This document shows positions 6,773 to 16,010 of a DNA stretch of 25,974 nucleotides, in pieces. The notes beneath the pieces were generated by a model. That model was not told the origin of the DNA. It ran no database searches and saw nothing but the letters and a program-made list of their open reading frames with translations. The position numbers and the translations under genes were made by a program. Positions within the stretch are counted from its first letter, which is position 1. Each line of letters opens with the position of its first letter. Origin of the DNA: a virus; the IMG/VR virus record IMGVR_UViG_3300042521_000696, positions 1 to 25,974 of that record; one strand, 5' to 3'.

Positions 6773-8368
6773 ATGGCCTCTAAATTTGATTACTCGATAA
6801 ACATACCGCAACCAACAGGGTTTGGTGCTGGTATGATGCAGAAAATTGGAGCGTTGCAGAACATTGTTGAGGCCCAAGACAGGTCGGCTTTGATGCAGCA
6901 ACTTGCTCCTTTGCAAGTTCAACAGGCGCAGGCAAACCTTGCTTCTACTCAACAGCAGATGTCTCAGAGCGCGGCTGCGGCGTCCCGAGAAGAGGCAAGG
7001 TTTGGAGAGTTCACAAAACAACAGGAGGCAGACAGGAATCTTGCGATTGCAATCTCTGAAGGCAAAAGCCCAGCAGAAATTGCCACACTGCTTCCGAATG
7101 CAAGCCCAGGGTTTGTTGCAAAGTTCCCTCAACTTGCTCAGGCCATTACTGCGACAAAGATTGGACCATTGCTTGAGCGAGGGGAGATACGTCCTGAAGA
7201 CAAGAAAACGGTAAGCGATGCGCTTGTTCTCTCGTTTATGCTTAACCCGCAAGAGGGCAATATGTTTCGCAGCGCGATTGCAGCAGTTCCAGACCCGGTT
7301 CGATCCGAATTTGGAAAACAGATTTCAATGGTAACGACAGCGGGGCTTGGCGGTGACAATGCAACTGCAATCAATCGTCTTCAAAGCCTTGTGGATGGAT
7401 TGAAGAACAGTGAAAATCCTCAAAACAAAAATCTTGGAGAGATTGTATCAAAAGAACTGGAGAGCATTAAGAAGCAAAACAAAGAAGGAACTCTTGATCA
7501 AACAGGATGGTATCTTCGTGGCACAGAACTTTCCAATTTGCTTGGCCAATCTTCCATTGGAAAGATGATTGGAGATACTGCTGAAACGTATTTCAAGCTC
7601 AAGAAAACCAAGGCTGAAACAGAAAGGGAAACAGCTTTTGGGAAAAAAGCTCAAGGAGAATCAGGTGTTGGAAGACCTCTCGATAAAATAGACGAGAAGG
7701 TGGTTGAGAGTTATGCGGATTCATCAATCAAAATGAATGAAACTGCAAACAATGCTCTTGATCTTTACAAGAAAGCAGAGGAATTGAATTTAGACAGTGG
7801 TGCTCCCGCTCAAGTAAAAGAAGCAATTACTCGGTTTTTTGGCGGGGATGATGTGACGCAATTCAGAACGCAGATAGGCGGAATGCTTGACGCTCAGGCT
7901 CTGCGTAACTGGAAACAAGCAGCTCCTGGCTCTGGAACAATGTCGAACACTGAAACGGCTCGTGCATTAAGCGCAATGCCATCAAAAACGGCATCTCCCG
8001 TTATCTTGAAAGATTATCTGAAGGCAGTAGTAAACACCACTGCAAGAGCCGAAAATTACGAACAAGCACAAGTTGAGTGGGCTACAAACATTGGGTTGGC
8101 GCGAAAAGCTCAAGAGGACACCAGTATTGCTGGAATCCCTATCAAGAAGGGAGAATCCTTTCCTGATTTCAAAAAAAGAATCGTAAAACAACTAGGCTCA
8201 ACGGACTTCTTCGAACAGATGCGGGAAGAGTCTAATGCAGTTGAGAAGCGTAAGATGGATGCTATTAGTCAACGGCCTCCAGAAGGTGGTCAAGCGCCTG
8301 ATTTCAGAAATGTTGGAGGGGATGCTTTTTTGAGAGCAGAAGAATACCTTCGGAAAGGAGGTAAGTAG
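6773..8368 (+). CDS. putative internal virion / ejection protein, 531 aa
   Basis: A 531-aa Gln/Ala/Lys-rich, mainly helical protein located between the gp7-like gene and a giant ejection-type protein, the place held by gp20 in P22. Residues ~25-85 form a Gln-rich coiled coil (MQQLAPLQVQQAQANLASTQ, then QQMSQSAAAASREEARF). The middle has helical repeats with many Asn/Lys, and the C-terminal part ends in a charged tail. No enzymatic motif or signal peptide is visible. The ejection role is inferred from order, composition and size. It begins 6 nt after the previous stop. Codon use shifts to more A/T-ending codons relative to the early structural genes. Confidence 0.65.
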   Translation: MASKFDYSINIPQPTGFGAGMMQKIGALQNIVEAQDRSALMQQLAPLQVQQAQANLASTQQQMSQSAAAASREEARFGEFTKQQEADRNLAIAISEGKSPAEIATLLPNASPGFVAKFPQLAQAITATKIGPLLERGEIRPEDKKTVSDALVLSFMLNPQEGNMFRSAIAAVPDPVRSEFGKQISMVTTAGLGGDNATAINRLQSLVDGLKNSENPQNKNLGEIVSKELESIKKQNKEGTLDQTGWYLRGTELSNLLGQSSIGKMIGDTAETYFKLKKTKAETERETAFGKKAQGESGVGRPLDKIDEKVVESYADSSIKMNETANNALDLYKKAEELNLDSGAPAQVKEAITRFFGGDDVTQFRTQIGGMLDAQALRNWKQAAPGSGTMSNTETARALSAMPSKTASPVILKDYLKAVVNTTARAENYEQAQVEWATNIGLARKAQEDTSIAGIPIKKGESFPDFKKRIVKQLGSTDFFEQMREESNAVEKRKMDAISQRPPEGGQAPDFRNVGGDAFLRAEEYLRKGGK

Positions 8369-8371
8369 AAA

Positions 8372-11300
8372 ATGGCAACGGTAGAAGATTTGGCGAAGGC
8401 GTTTGACCTTGCCAGAGAGAATGGAGATACCGAAAACGCGACTTACTTCGCGCAGGAATTGGTAAAATTCAAACAGGCTCAGGATCGCGCCCGTCAAGAA
8501 GCCGCTCTTCCAGCTGGAACATCCGGCATCGAGCAACCTCCGCAAGAACTCCAGCCGCAACCGTACTATGGTGAAGCTGCAAGGCGAGAGGCGAATCTGA
8601 ACAAGAACGTATCGCGGGAACTCATTGCAGAACTTCGTCAGGCGCAGACCGGCGAGACTCCAACCGCAACGGAAGTGGAGTCCTTCAAGAAGGCAGCCGG
8701 TTCACGGTCTACGAGGGACTTCTTCAACAACCTCGTTTCGCAGGGCGCGATTGATTTAGGCTCATCCTTCAATCCAGAGCAGTCGCCAACGCTTGCCGGC
8801 GCGTGGGAGAAGTACAAGCAGGAGATGAAGCCTTCCTTTTTTGGAGCAATGGCGCGTGGAGCCGAAGAGCAGGTAATCCCTGCACTCGGTGGTATGGCTG
8901 GAGCTTTTGTTGGTTCGCCTTTGGGGCTTGCTGGCAGCATTCCTGGAAGTATCGCTGGTGCAGTAGGTGCCGCAGAACTTCAGCAAGAAATCTTCCCGCC
9001 AACCGAAGCGGATTTGGCTCAGCGCCGGTTCGATGAGGCAGTAACCGGCGCCAGTATAGGAAGAACCATTGGGAGTTTTGTGCCGTCACTGGCCACTGGT
9101 TACCCGTCACCTTCGCGCATTGCAGGGATTGCTGGACGTGGATCGCCAGCCGCTGTTACAGCGGCGCGTAAAGAGGCGTTGATAGAAGGCGCTGCCAACG
9201 CTGGAGCGACGTTTGCAGCAACATACGCAACTCAGGGCAGAATGCCGACACCGCAGGAGATAGCAGAAGGCGCTATCATGGGTGCTATCACGCGCCCAAC
9301 GAAGTTTGGGACGGCAATGATGATGCCGCGCAAACAACGCACCGAGCTTGCTGGAAGAAGAAGTGCCGAGCAAACGATGCAGGAGTTTGCTGGCGGTGAA
9401 AAACCAGCGGAACTGGCCGCGACTGCAATCGAGAAGGGTATCCCAACGTCCCCAGGGGCGACGTTCTTCGCCGGTGAGATTTCAGGCAACGAAGGGCTGC
9501 TTGGGTTGCAGGAAGCCTTGGCAACAACGAATGCTGGACTGCGCAGCATCCGCCAGCAAACACGCGAAGCGGTTGCTTCTGATTTGGGCGCAACGCTCCA
9601 GCCGCAGGGAGGCGCCGGTATTGAGGCTGCTCAAGGCGTTATCCAAGCCCAACACGACAAGCTTATCAGAGCTGCTGAAGCTGCCAGAGACAGCGCCATT
9701 GAAAAAGGCAACCGCGAAGCGGTAAGCGCCTTAAACGATGCTCTCGCCGAGTCCAGAAACAACTTTAATGCAGCCAAGCAGGGAGCGATTGCCGCTGATG
9801 CTGCTCTTGAAGCCAGCGCGGCGCGTCTAAAGCAGGCTGGTCAGCAGTTTGCTCAAGCGCAGAAAAGCCGGTCTCGGTCGGACCAAAGCATAACCGTTGA
9901 ACAGGTGCTGCTGAGGAACGCTAAGGAGGAAAAGGCGCTGCACGATGAGGCGTATGCAAAAGCTCGCGAGGAGACCGGTGATCTTGTCGTTGACTACGCG
10001 AACACCATCAAAGCGTTAAAGGAGGTTAGGAAGAAGGCTGGAGAACGTGGAAGTATTCCAGAGCACATCTCAAAGATGATTGAAGGTCTGATTGAGAATC
10101 CAGACAAAAATAAGGTCAACAGGGTTGAGGACATTGATTCTGATTACCGGAGCATTTCCGGAGAACTTTCAGACACCAAAAATATCGCCCATCGAAGCTG
10201 GCTAGGGATGGTGAAAAATTCGCTTAAGGCAGACCTAGAAACTGCCGGTAACGCTTCTCCGCTGTTTGCAAAGGCCAACAAGCTGTATTTTGAATACGCA
10301 CGCAAGTACTTCGATGGTCCTGCTTGGGGCGTTATTTATGGACAAGGCAACAAAAAGACGCCGCCAAGCCAAACAATCGACGCCTACACGTCCGACCTTG
10401 AATCCTTAATACAGCTTAAGGAGTCGATCAAAGGAGACCCCGACGCGCAGCAGGCTATCGACAACTGGTTTGTCGATATGTTCTCTCAAAAAGTTAGCTC
10501 TGCGCCGACTGTCAAGAGCATGGAAGACTGGGCCATGACAGGGGCTGCCAGAGATTTTTCCAGAGTGTTTCCATCTGCAAGGGCGGCTGTCGATAAAGCT
10601 CAATCGGACATCCGTACAGCGGAAGCTGGCGTTGAGCGTGCGCAGCAAGAGAAAACACTTGCCCGTGAACTTGCCGCCGAGGCAAAAGCTGAACTTACTG
10701 AAAAAAAGGTCGACGCAAAACAGCGCGAAACGGTTATTGAAAAAGAGAAGAGGCAACAGGCCAAGGAAGCGTTTAGGAACGAGCAGGAGCGCATCCAAGG
10801 CATGGCTGTGAACAAGATTCTCGGCAAGGACGCTAAAATGGCTTTCACCAACATTTTCAAGTCCGACGACCCTGTTGGAATGACCTCTGAAATCATGGCG
10901 ACTCTGCGTGGCAACAAGCAGGCTGAAGAAGGGTTCAAGAATGCGCTTAGCAGCTATCTCAATGAAAAACTGCGGAGCAAGTCACGGGTTGAGACCACGC
11001 TCAACAAAGCGGAGCCGGTAAAGCCAGACGAGTTTGCTGCTATTTTTGGAAAGCTGAACGACTTCCTTACTGAGGGATTGAGAGAGCGGGCCGTGCTGGA
11101 GAAGGTGTACGGCAAAGATTCCAAGGAGATGAAAGCCTTGGACATCATTCGCAAGCAGTACGAACTGCTCGCTCGTCCGACAAGAACGACCCAAGGCCAA
11201 TCACAGACAGCTCTCAGAACCTCGATTGGCAGCAATCTCTCCGACATAAACAAGAACAACTCACTCGGGGCGCTGCAACGCATCGCTGCCGGTCTTGATG

Positions 11301-11527
11301 AGAAAGTTGGAGCTGGGGCAAGGTTCTTCACCGCTGTTTCGTCGCTGCTTCGATTCGCTTCAAAAGGAGACCCGTCTAAAGTTGCCTTGAACATCCTTGT
11401 TGAAGCGCAAACCAACCCGAAATTAGCCGCTGAGCTTCTCAGGGGCCAAACACCTGATAGTATCAAGAAACTACGCCCCTACGCTAAGTTCTACGGCCAG
11501 AAACAATCCGAAAAGGAGGAAAAGTAA
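8372..11527 (+). CDS. large internal virion / ejection protein, 1051 aa
   Basis: The start is set by AAAGGAGGT at 8354-8362, 9 nt before ATG 8372. Residues ~5-30 match a small helical motif common in phage virion proteins (DLAKAFDLARENGDTENATY). Residues ~155-205 are Gly/Ala-rich and hydrophobic (GGMAGAFVGSPLGLAGSIPG), and ~225-315 contain further Gly/Ala stretches, plausible membrane-inserting parts of an ejection channel. From ~420 to 840 the chain is long Ala/Glu/Lys/Gln coiled coil. The rest is helical and basic. Size and position after the gp7-like and 531-aa proteins suggest the counterpart of P22 gp16 or T7 internal core proteins. No lytic transglycosylase motif is recognised. Confidence 0.7.
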   Translation: MATVEDLAKAFDLARENGDTENATYFAQELVKFKQAQDRARQEAALPAGTSGIEQPPQELQPQPYYGEAARREANLNKNVSRELIAELRQAQTGETPTATEVESFKKAAGSRSTRDFFNNLVSQGAIDLGSSFNPEQSPTLAGAWEKYKQEMKPSFFGAMARGAEEQVIPALGGMAGAFVGSPLGLAGSIPGSIAGAVGAAELQQEIFPPTEADLAQRRFDEAVTGASIGRTIGSFVPSLATGYPSPSRIAGIAGRGSPAAVTAARKEALIEGAANAGATFAATYATQGRMPTPQEIAEGAIMGAITRPTKFGTAMMMPRKQRTELAGRRSAEQTMQEFAGGEKPAELAATAIEKGIPTSPGATFFAGEISGNEGLLGLQEALATTNAGLRSIRQQTREAVASDLGATLQPQGGAGIEAAQGVIQAQHDKLIRAAEAARDSAIEKGNREAVSALNDALAESRNNFNAAKQGAIAADAALEASAARLKQAGQQFAQAQKSRSRSDQSITVEQVLLRNAKEEKALHDEAYAKAREETGDLVVDYANTIKALKEVRKKAGERGSIPEHISKMIEGLIENPDKNKVNRVEDIDSDYRSISGELSDTKNIAHRSWLGMVKNSLKADLETAGNASPLFAKANKLYFEYARKYFDGPAWGVIYGQGNKKTPPSQTIDAYTSDLESLIQLKESIKGDPDAQQAIDNWFVDMFSQKVSSAPTVKSMEDWAMTGAARDFSRVFPSARAAVDKAQSDIRTAEAGVERAQQEKTLARELAAEAKAELTEKKVDAKQRETVIEKEKRQQAKEAFRNEQERIQGMAVNKILGKDAKMAFTNIFKSDDPVGMTSEIMATLRGNKQAEEGFKNALSSYLNEKLRSKSRVETTLNKAEPVKPDEFAAIFGKLNDFLTEGLRERAVLEKVYGKDSKEMKALDIIRKQYELLARPTRTTQGQSQTALRTSIGSNLSDINKNNSLGALQRIAAGLDEKVGAGARFFTAVSSLLRFASKGDPSKVALNILVEAQTNPKLAAELLRGQTPDSIKKLRPYAKFYGQKQSEKEEK

Positions 11528-11533
11528 CACACC

Positions 11534-13819
11534 ATGTCATACATCATCGAGTCACCTTTCCCGTCGTTCAACGACACCGACGGATCTCCGCTCAACAACG
11601 GCAACGTCTACGTCGGCAGCGCGAACCTCAACCCTGTCACGGACCCGATACCGGTCTACTGGGACGCGGCCCTCACCCAGCCGGCCGCGCAGCCCATCCG
11701 GACCATCAACGGCTACCTCTCGCGTAACGGCTCCCCAGGGCGCATCTACACGAACTTCATCACCTACTCCTTCCGCGTCACCAACAACAAGGGCGTTCAA
11801 GTCTTCTCCGACCTCAACTACAAAGACCCCAGCTCCAACGCAGGCAGCACCTACCAGCAGGTCATCACGGCGATTGCAGGACAGACGGTGTTCAACTTGA
11901 GCCGCACCTACATCCCTGGCACCAACAACCTGTTCATCTACCGCAATGGTCTGCGCCTCATCGTCGGCCAAGACTACAACGAGACCGGCTACAGCCAAGT
12001 CACGCTGACGGCTGGCGCCGACAACGGGGACGAGTTCGTGTTCGACATCGGCTACAACTACGACACCGCCGCAAACATCGACGCTCAAGACGTCACCTAC
12101 AAGCTGCCTGCGATGGACTCGGTGTTCACGAACGTCGAGGAGAAGCTGTCTCAGATTATCAACGTGAAGGACTTCGGCGCGGTCGGGGATGGGACGACTG
12201 ACGACACTGCTGCGTTCACCGCTGCGGCGGCGTATAGCTCACCGGTTCAGGTTTCCGTTCCTGTTGGGACTTACCTGCTCAACTCTTCTCCAGTGGCATC
12301 TTCGAGCGTTTCTTGGCTTGTTGATAGCGGCGCGACATTCACCGGCGCGGGGAGTCTGACCAGCTCGGGCGCAAAGTATCTGCCATTGGTGAATATCGGC
12401 GCATTTGTAACTGTCACGCAGTTCGGCGCGGTCGGGAACAATGTTGCAGATGATAGCGATGCCATTAACTCTGCAATCGCATACTGCAACTCTTTGACGA
12501 TTCCTGTGGCTTTGCAGTTTCCTTCTGGGTTCTACAAGATCACAAAAGCTCTAACGCCAATCACATCTCCTACCGTGCTTGTTGGAGACTCGTTTCGCGG
12601 TTCGATTCTCTTTCCTCAAGGAAATTTTGATGTCATCAAGTTTACTGGCGCAGGATCACGTCAGTATGGAGGAGGCATCCAAGATTTAACAATCGACTGC
12701 CAAGGCATGACTGGCGGAATCGCAGTCACCTTGGATTGGACACAGGACTTTACCGGAAGCTTCCTTTTAGCAAATGCTTGGAATGGAGTTTATGTCCGCC
12801 AGTCTGGGAACGCAAAGTTCCAATCAATCACAATCGACAAGGCTCGTGGAGACTATTGCTTCAAAGCCTTTGGATCAAATGTGTCTAGGAATGGACAGAA
12901 TGACCAGTGTGATGCAATTTCGTTTGAAAGCGATTCAACATTCACTGGCACTTACATACCAGGCGGGGCCACGCCCACAACAACCGGAGTAATTTTGGAT
13001 GGTCGGGTGCATACCGTGAGCTTTGGCAACTTGAGGTGCCTTAATCTCCTAAGAGGGTTCGTTTGCTTAAACACTCCTGCACTAACTCAACGATTTGTTC
13101 CAAGTTTCATTTATGGGAATTGCTTGGAAACAGAAAACACATATGCAGAAGGTGTTCTTTTGATTGCTGCAAACGTGTTTCAAACTGGGCTATTTGTCGC
13201 GACCGCAGTGACAGAAAGTGGAGTGAAACTTTCAAATCAAACAACGAGAATCAACATCAATGGGTGCAACATTGAATCTTGTTACAAAAGTGGAATTGTT
13301 GTTGATGGAACAATAGACGCCTCAATCAGCGACCCTGCTATTTTTAGGAACAATACATATGCAGGACATCCAAGTGGATTCTCTGCCATCGAAATCCTTT
13401 CCGGAGACAACATCGCCGTATTTGGAGGAAGATGCGGAAAACCGCCGTGGGATTCCTATACAGAACAGCAAGAGTGGGGAATCATCAATGTTGGAGCAAC
13501 AAACGTAAGGGCGACAGGAGTTGATTTGCGGAACAACTATTCTGGGCCAAGTGCTGGAGACATTTACTTCAGTCAGTGTCCAGGGTCTACTGTCATTGCG
13601 CCTTCCACCCCATCTGTGGGCGCATCGCCTTGGACATACACGGCAGGGGCAACTCAAGAGGCAATTTCCGTCAATGGTGGAACAGTGTCTCAGATTGCAG
13701 TTCAAGGAGTTCCGCTATTTACTCAAACAAACCAGCTCTTCATACTTCAACCAAATCAATCTGCTGTAATAACATACAGTTCTGCTCCAACTGTTCGCTC
13801 TCTGAAGCTGGTTGGCTAA
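11534..13819 (+). CDS. tailspike: P22-type head-binding domain plus beta-helix, 761 aa
   Basis: Residues 1-~105 match the P22 tailspike head-binding domain (PFPSFNDTDGSPLNNGNVYV, then NPVTDPIPVYWDAALTQPA and RNGSPGRIYTN), which docks on the tail machine. Residues ~110-190 form a beta-rich adaptor (GQTVFNLSRTYIPGTNNLFI). Two pectate-lyase-superfamily N-caps follow: VKDFGAVGDGTTDDTAAF (~211) and VTQFGAVGNNVADDSDAINS (~294). The remainder is a right-handed beta-helix. Such spikes bind and usually depolymerise or de-acylate surface polysaccharide; catalytic residues are not assignable here. GC content falls after the second N-cap. A GGAGG element lies upstream (11515-11519) at rather long spacing. 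Confidence 0.85.
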   Translation: MSYIIESPFPSFNDTDGSPLNNGNVYVGSANLNPVTDPIPVYWDAALTQPAAQPIRTINGYLSRNGSPGRIYTNFITYSFRVTNNKGVQVFSDLNYKDPSSNAGSTYQQVITAIAGQTVFNLSRTYIPGTNNLFIYRNGLRLIVGQDYNETGYSQVTLTAGADNGDEFVFDIGYNYDTAANIDAQDVTYKLPAMDSVFTNVEEKLSQIINVKDFGAVGDGTTDDTAAFTAAAAYSSPVQVSVPVGTYLLNSSPVASSSVSWLVDSGATFTGAGSLTSSGAKYLPLVNIGAFVTVTQFGAVGNNVADDSDAINSAIAYCNSLTIPVALQFPSGFYKITKALTPITSPTVLVGDSFRGSILFPQGNFDVIKFTGAGSRQYGGGIQDLTIDCQGMTGGIAVTLDWTQDFTGSFLLANAWNGVYVRQSGNAKFQSITIDKARGDYCFKAFGSNVSRNGQNDQCDAISFESDSTFTGTYIPGGATPTTTGVILDGRVHTVSFGNLRCLNLLRGFVCLNTPALTQRFVPSFIYGNCLETENTYAEGVLLIAANVFQTGLFVATAVTESGVKLSNQTTRININGCNIESCYKSGIVVDGTIDASISDPAIFRNNTYAGHPSGFSAIEILSGDNIAVFGGRCGKPPWDSYTEQQEWGIINVGATNVRATGVDLRNNYSGPSAGDIYFSQCPGSTVIAPSTPSVGASPWTYTAGATQEAISVNGGTVSQIAVQGVPLFTQTNQLFILQPNQSAVITYSSAPTVRSLKLVG
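12173..12187 (+). repeat. 15-bp direct repeat, copy 1 (tailspike N-cap)
   Basis: TTCGGCGCGGTCGGG encodes part of DFGAVGDG. An identical copy lies 249 bp (83 codons) downstream in the same reading frame, so recombination between copies would keep the gene in frame. Confidence 0.8.
12422..12436 (+). repeat. 15-bp direct repeat, copy 2 (tailspike second N-cap)
   Basis: The second identical TTCGGCGCGGTCGGG encodes part of QFGAVGNN. Downstream of it, codon use becomes visibly more A/T-rich, so it marks the likely seam between the conserved virion-anchoring part and a swapped receptor-binding part. Confidence 0.75.
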
Positions 13820-13820
13820 C

Positions 13821-13952
13821 ATGAACCCCCTGCACTATCCGCTGATCGCTTTTGTCCTGCACAAGCCACCCGCACCAAGACCCGCCTCCCATCGACATCG
13901 ACATCCTCTGGTTCGACCCACGCAGCTAACACAACAAACAGATACCCTATGA
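13821..13952 (+). CDS. possible 43-aa ORF between tailspike and fibre genes
   Basis: ATG 13821 lies just after the tailspike TAA, and the ORF ends with a TGA (13950-13952) that overlaps the ATG of the next gene (ATGA). The product is His/Pro/Arg-rich (LHKPPAPRPASHRHRHPLVR) with no recognisable domain, and the DNA is C-rich. The perfect coupling favours a real leader ORF or small protein; the odd composition favours untranslated spacer. I hold it as a weak candidate. Confidence 0.3.
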   Translation: MNPLHYPLIAFVLHKPPAPRPASHRHRHPLVRPTQLTQQTDTL

Positions 13953-14803
13953 GCAGCAAAGCATTTCAGAACGCAGACAAGCTCGTAAACCTGAGTTACG
14001 AGAATGCGATGTGGACATTCAATCAAAGCCAGACATCTCCAAATGATTTTTCCACATTGTATGTAGACAGAAGAGCAAATCACACAGGTGGAACTGCTGG
14101 ATTTGTAAACTCTGCAATACTTGCAAAAACTTTTGTTTCTGCTGGAAATACTAACTTTGAGTGGGGTATTACAGGTGTTGTAGATAACTCTGCAACCGCT
14201 GGCGAGAATGTTGGCGGATACTTTCAAGGCATTAAACGATCTACCGGACCAACATGGGGATCAGTGATTGAAGTTATCGACAAGACTGGAGCAAATCCAA
14301 CTACTGCGGCAGTTGCTGTTGAGATTGATATTACTGGAAATGGAGCAGACAATTTCAACAACAGAATTGGGATAGATATTGCTTGCAGAAAAGATGATGC
14401 ATCTGGAAGTGGATGTGTGGCTGGATTTGGAATTAGACTTCAAAATCAAGCTGGATCAGGATACACGGTTGGATTTGACACAAGTTCAGCAACCATTTAT
14501 CAGTCGGCATTTAGGATGGCCCAAGGGCAAGCTATTGCATTCGATGGAAATGCAACCGACAAGCTTGCGAGCGATGGGACCGGCATTGTATACTCAAGCG
14601 GAGGCGCATTTAAGGCAAAGCTTGTAAATGACGGAGGGATTTTTCTTACTTCAAGAACAAAAATAACCGGCACATTTACATCTGGATCGCAAACTCCAAC
14701 ACTTGGAACAAATAAGCCTGGAACAGCAGGAGGGGCTCCTGGCACATGGCTAAGCGTTCTTATCGATGGATCGCAATACTGGGTTCCAGCATGGACGAAC
14801 TAA
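13949..14803 (+). CDS. putative second tail fibre / spike-associated protein, 284 aa
   Basis: A 284-aa protein rich in Gly, Thr, Asn and Ala with regular beta-strand patterning ([40 protein letters not shown]). It ends in a Gly/Thr-rich segment and WVPAWTN. The C-terminal section ([16 protein letters not shown] ... [13 protein letters not shown]) resembles tail-fibre tips and other receptor-interaction regions, but no family is recognised. It shares the lower GC content of the tailspike beta-helix, so the two probably moved as one host-range module (inference). It could also be a spike chaperone. Confidence 0.65.
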   Translation: MSSKAFQNADKLVNLSYENAMWTFNQSQTSPNDFSTLYVDRRANHTGGTAGFVNSAILAKTFVSAGNTNFEWGITGVVDNSATAGENVGGYFQGIKRSTGPTWGSVIEVIDKTGANPTTAAVAVEIDITGNGADNFNNRIGIDIACRKDDASGSGCVAGFGIRLQNQAGSGYTVGFDTSSATIYQSAFRMAQGQAIAFDGNATDKLASDGTGIVYSSGGAFKAKLVNDGGIFLTSRTKITGTFTSGSQTPTLGTNKPGTAGGAPGTWLSVLIDGSQYWVPAWTN

Positions 14804-14805
14804 GC

Positions 14806-14979
14806 ATGAAAACAATCACACTTACATTGACTCAAGAGCAGCTTCAGATTCTTAACGCTGCGCTCGGAGAAATACCGTACCGCGTAGCGGCACCATTGAT
14901 TGCCAGCATTAACGCGCAAATTCACGATCAAACGGAAAAGAAACCATTTGAGTATTCATTGGTGGACGCATCATCGTAG
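14806..14979 (+). CDS. small conserved-type phage protein, 57 aa
   Basis: Starting at ATG 14806, 2 nt after the previous stop, the product is 57 aa: [20 protein letters not shown] followed by a helix with [16 protein letters not shown] and a polar tail. The 'TLTL(T/S)..E...LN.AL...PY..V..LI..IN.QI' pattern is one I recognise from many small phage proteins beside lysis or tail genes. The function is unknown. Upstream in-frame ATG codons lie inside the fibre gene and would add a foreign N-terminus, so they are rejected. A 58-nt C-rich spacer follows it. Confidence 0.65.
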   Translation: MKTITLTLTQEQLQILNAALGEIPYRVAAPLIASINAQIHDQTEKKPFEYSLVDASS

Positions 14980-15037
14980 CCATTTACCCCCTCCCCCTCC
15001 CGCTCATCGCTCTCGCAAACCCCAACGCAACATCCCC

Positions 15038-15205
15038 ATGAAATACATCCTCGCTCGGTTAATGGAGCCATCCACATGGCGCGGCATCATCAGCCTTCTC
15101 ACGGTCTTTGGAGTTAAGATTGCGCCTGACCAAGCGGACGCTATCCTCACCGCCGGCGTGAGCGTTTACTCAGCCATCAACATCTTCAGGAAAGAAAAAC
15201 CGTGA
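15038..15205 (+). CDS. small membrane protein, probable holin, 55 aa
   Basis: ATG 15038 gives a 55-aa protein: MKYILARLMEPSTWRGIISL followed by LTVFGVKIAPDQADAILTAG and VSVYSAINIFRKEKP. It has two moderately hydrophobic helices (~15-27 and ~36-49) and a basic C-terminus, matching the plan of small phage holins of the 'EPSTWRGII..LT' type. Holins form inner-membrane holes that release endolysin. Two small membrane proteins in a row directly before an endolysin support this. An in-frame ATG at 14900 would add a Pro/His-rich extension encoded in another gene, so 15038 is preferred. The 3' end overlaps the next GTG. Confidence 0.65.
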   Translation: MKYILARLMEPSTWRGIISLLTVFGVKIAPDQADAILTAGVSVYSAINIFRKEKP

Positions 15206-15387
15206 TTGCCGACATCTCGTTTGAACCCATGGTGAACCAACTTGTTGCTCAAGGACCGCTGGCGTGCGCGATGGCAATCGCTATCTGGTATCTCTCACAG
15301 AAGATCCGCGAGTGCGAGGACGACCGGAAGGAGCTGTGGAAGAAGGTGAGTGAAATCTCTGAGCGGTTCTTCACCGAGCACAAATGA
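15202..15387 (+). CDS. small single-TM protein, holin/antiholin or spanin-like, 61 aa
   Basis: GTG 15202 overlaps the preceding stop by 4 nt (GTGA). The 61-aa product has one hydrophobic segment (PLACAMAIAIWYLSQ, ~19-33) followed by a highly charged helix (KIRECEDDRKELWKKVSEIS). An N-terminal segment then a cytoplasmic or periplasmic charged coiled coil resembles BhlA/UviB-type holin-like proteins, and also i-spanins. No lipobox partner is seen nearby, which disfavours the spanin reading. The stop overlaps the endolysin ATG by 4 nt (ATGA). Confidence 0.6.
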   Translation: MIADISFEPMVNQLVAQGPLACAMAIAIWYLSQKIRECEDDRKELWKKVSEISERFFTEHK

Positions 15388-16010
15388 ACATCTCAGACGC
15401 GGGTCTAAAGCTCATCATCGACTTTGAGGTTGGCGGCGGTGAGGAGTACTACCGCAAGTTTCTTCAGAGCCCGACGTGGCCTGGGGAGCAAAGCGGCGTC
15501 ACGATTGGAATTGGCTACGACTTGGGCTACACCACACCGCAACAGTTCTCGGAAGCGTGGGAGGAACTGCTCCCCGAGTCCGACTACCTTGCGCTCACCG
15601 CCGCCCTTGGAGTCAAGGCAAACGCAGCCCGCGAACTCCTGCACGCCTCGCCCGCAATGCGCTCTATCGTGGTGCTTTGGCAGAAGGCCGTTGATGTCTT
15701 CCAGAAGAACACGCTGCCCATGTTCTACCTCCGGATGCTGCGCATTTACCCGCAGGCCGAAGACCTTCCAGACGAGGCGCGAGACGCCCTTATCTCCTTG
15801 GTGTTCAACCGTGGGACGGCTCTCTCGGGCGAAAGACGCTCGGAGATGCTGGGCATCCAGAACGCGATGCGTGACCGCCGGTTCTACGACGTACCGGAAC
15901 TCATCCGATCGATGAAGCGTTTGTGGCCGAATACCAAAGGCTTACAACGCCGCAGAGACGCTGAAGCTTCCCTCTTCGAGAAGGCTCTTGAGCCTAGGCG
16001 TAAGCGATAA
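15384..16010 (+). CDS. endolysin, lysozyme-like, 208 aa
   Basis: The N-terminus has the phage lysozyme signature: a helix ending in LIIDFEVGGG with the probable catalytic Glu at residue 15, then GVTIGIGYDLGYTT (~38-51), the equivalent of the GxxTxGxGYD beta-hairpin that carries the other active-site residues (Thr40, Asp46). The remainder is helical and includes ALISLVFNRGTAL, typical of lysozyme-fold muramidases in which 'LISFxFNxG' packs behind the active site. No signal peptide is visible, so release depends on the upstream holin-like genes. Its 3' end overlaps the convergent minus-strand gene by 17 bp. Confidence 0.8.
   Translation: MNISDAGLKLIIDFEVGGGEEYYRKFLQSPTWPGEQSGVTIGIGYDLGYTTPQQFSEAWEELLPESDYLALTAALGVKANAARELLHASPAMRSIVVLWQKAVDVFQKNTLPMFYLRMLRIYPQAEDLPDEARDALISLVFNRGTALSGERRSEMLGIQNAMRDRRFYDVPELIRSMKRLWPNTKGLQRRRDAEASLFEKALEPRRKR

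Noticed and set aside
6563-7252. Minus-strand ORF of 229 aa
   Set aside because: It crosses the junction of the gp7-like and next ejection genes; Cys/Leu/Ser-rich shadow with no motif.
11552-12088. Minus-strand ORF of 178 aa opposite the tailspike N-terminus
   Set aside because: Val/Asp/Arg-rich mirror of GC-rich coding sequence; the + strand matches a known head-binding domain.
14946-15040. Short hydrophobic reading (IYPLPLPLIALANP) in the C-rich spacer before the holin
   Set aside because: No ATG/GTG/TTG start in that frame after the upstream stop; likely a by-product of the C-rich spacer.
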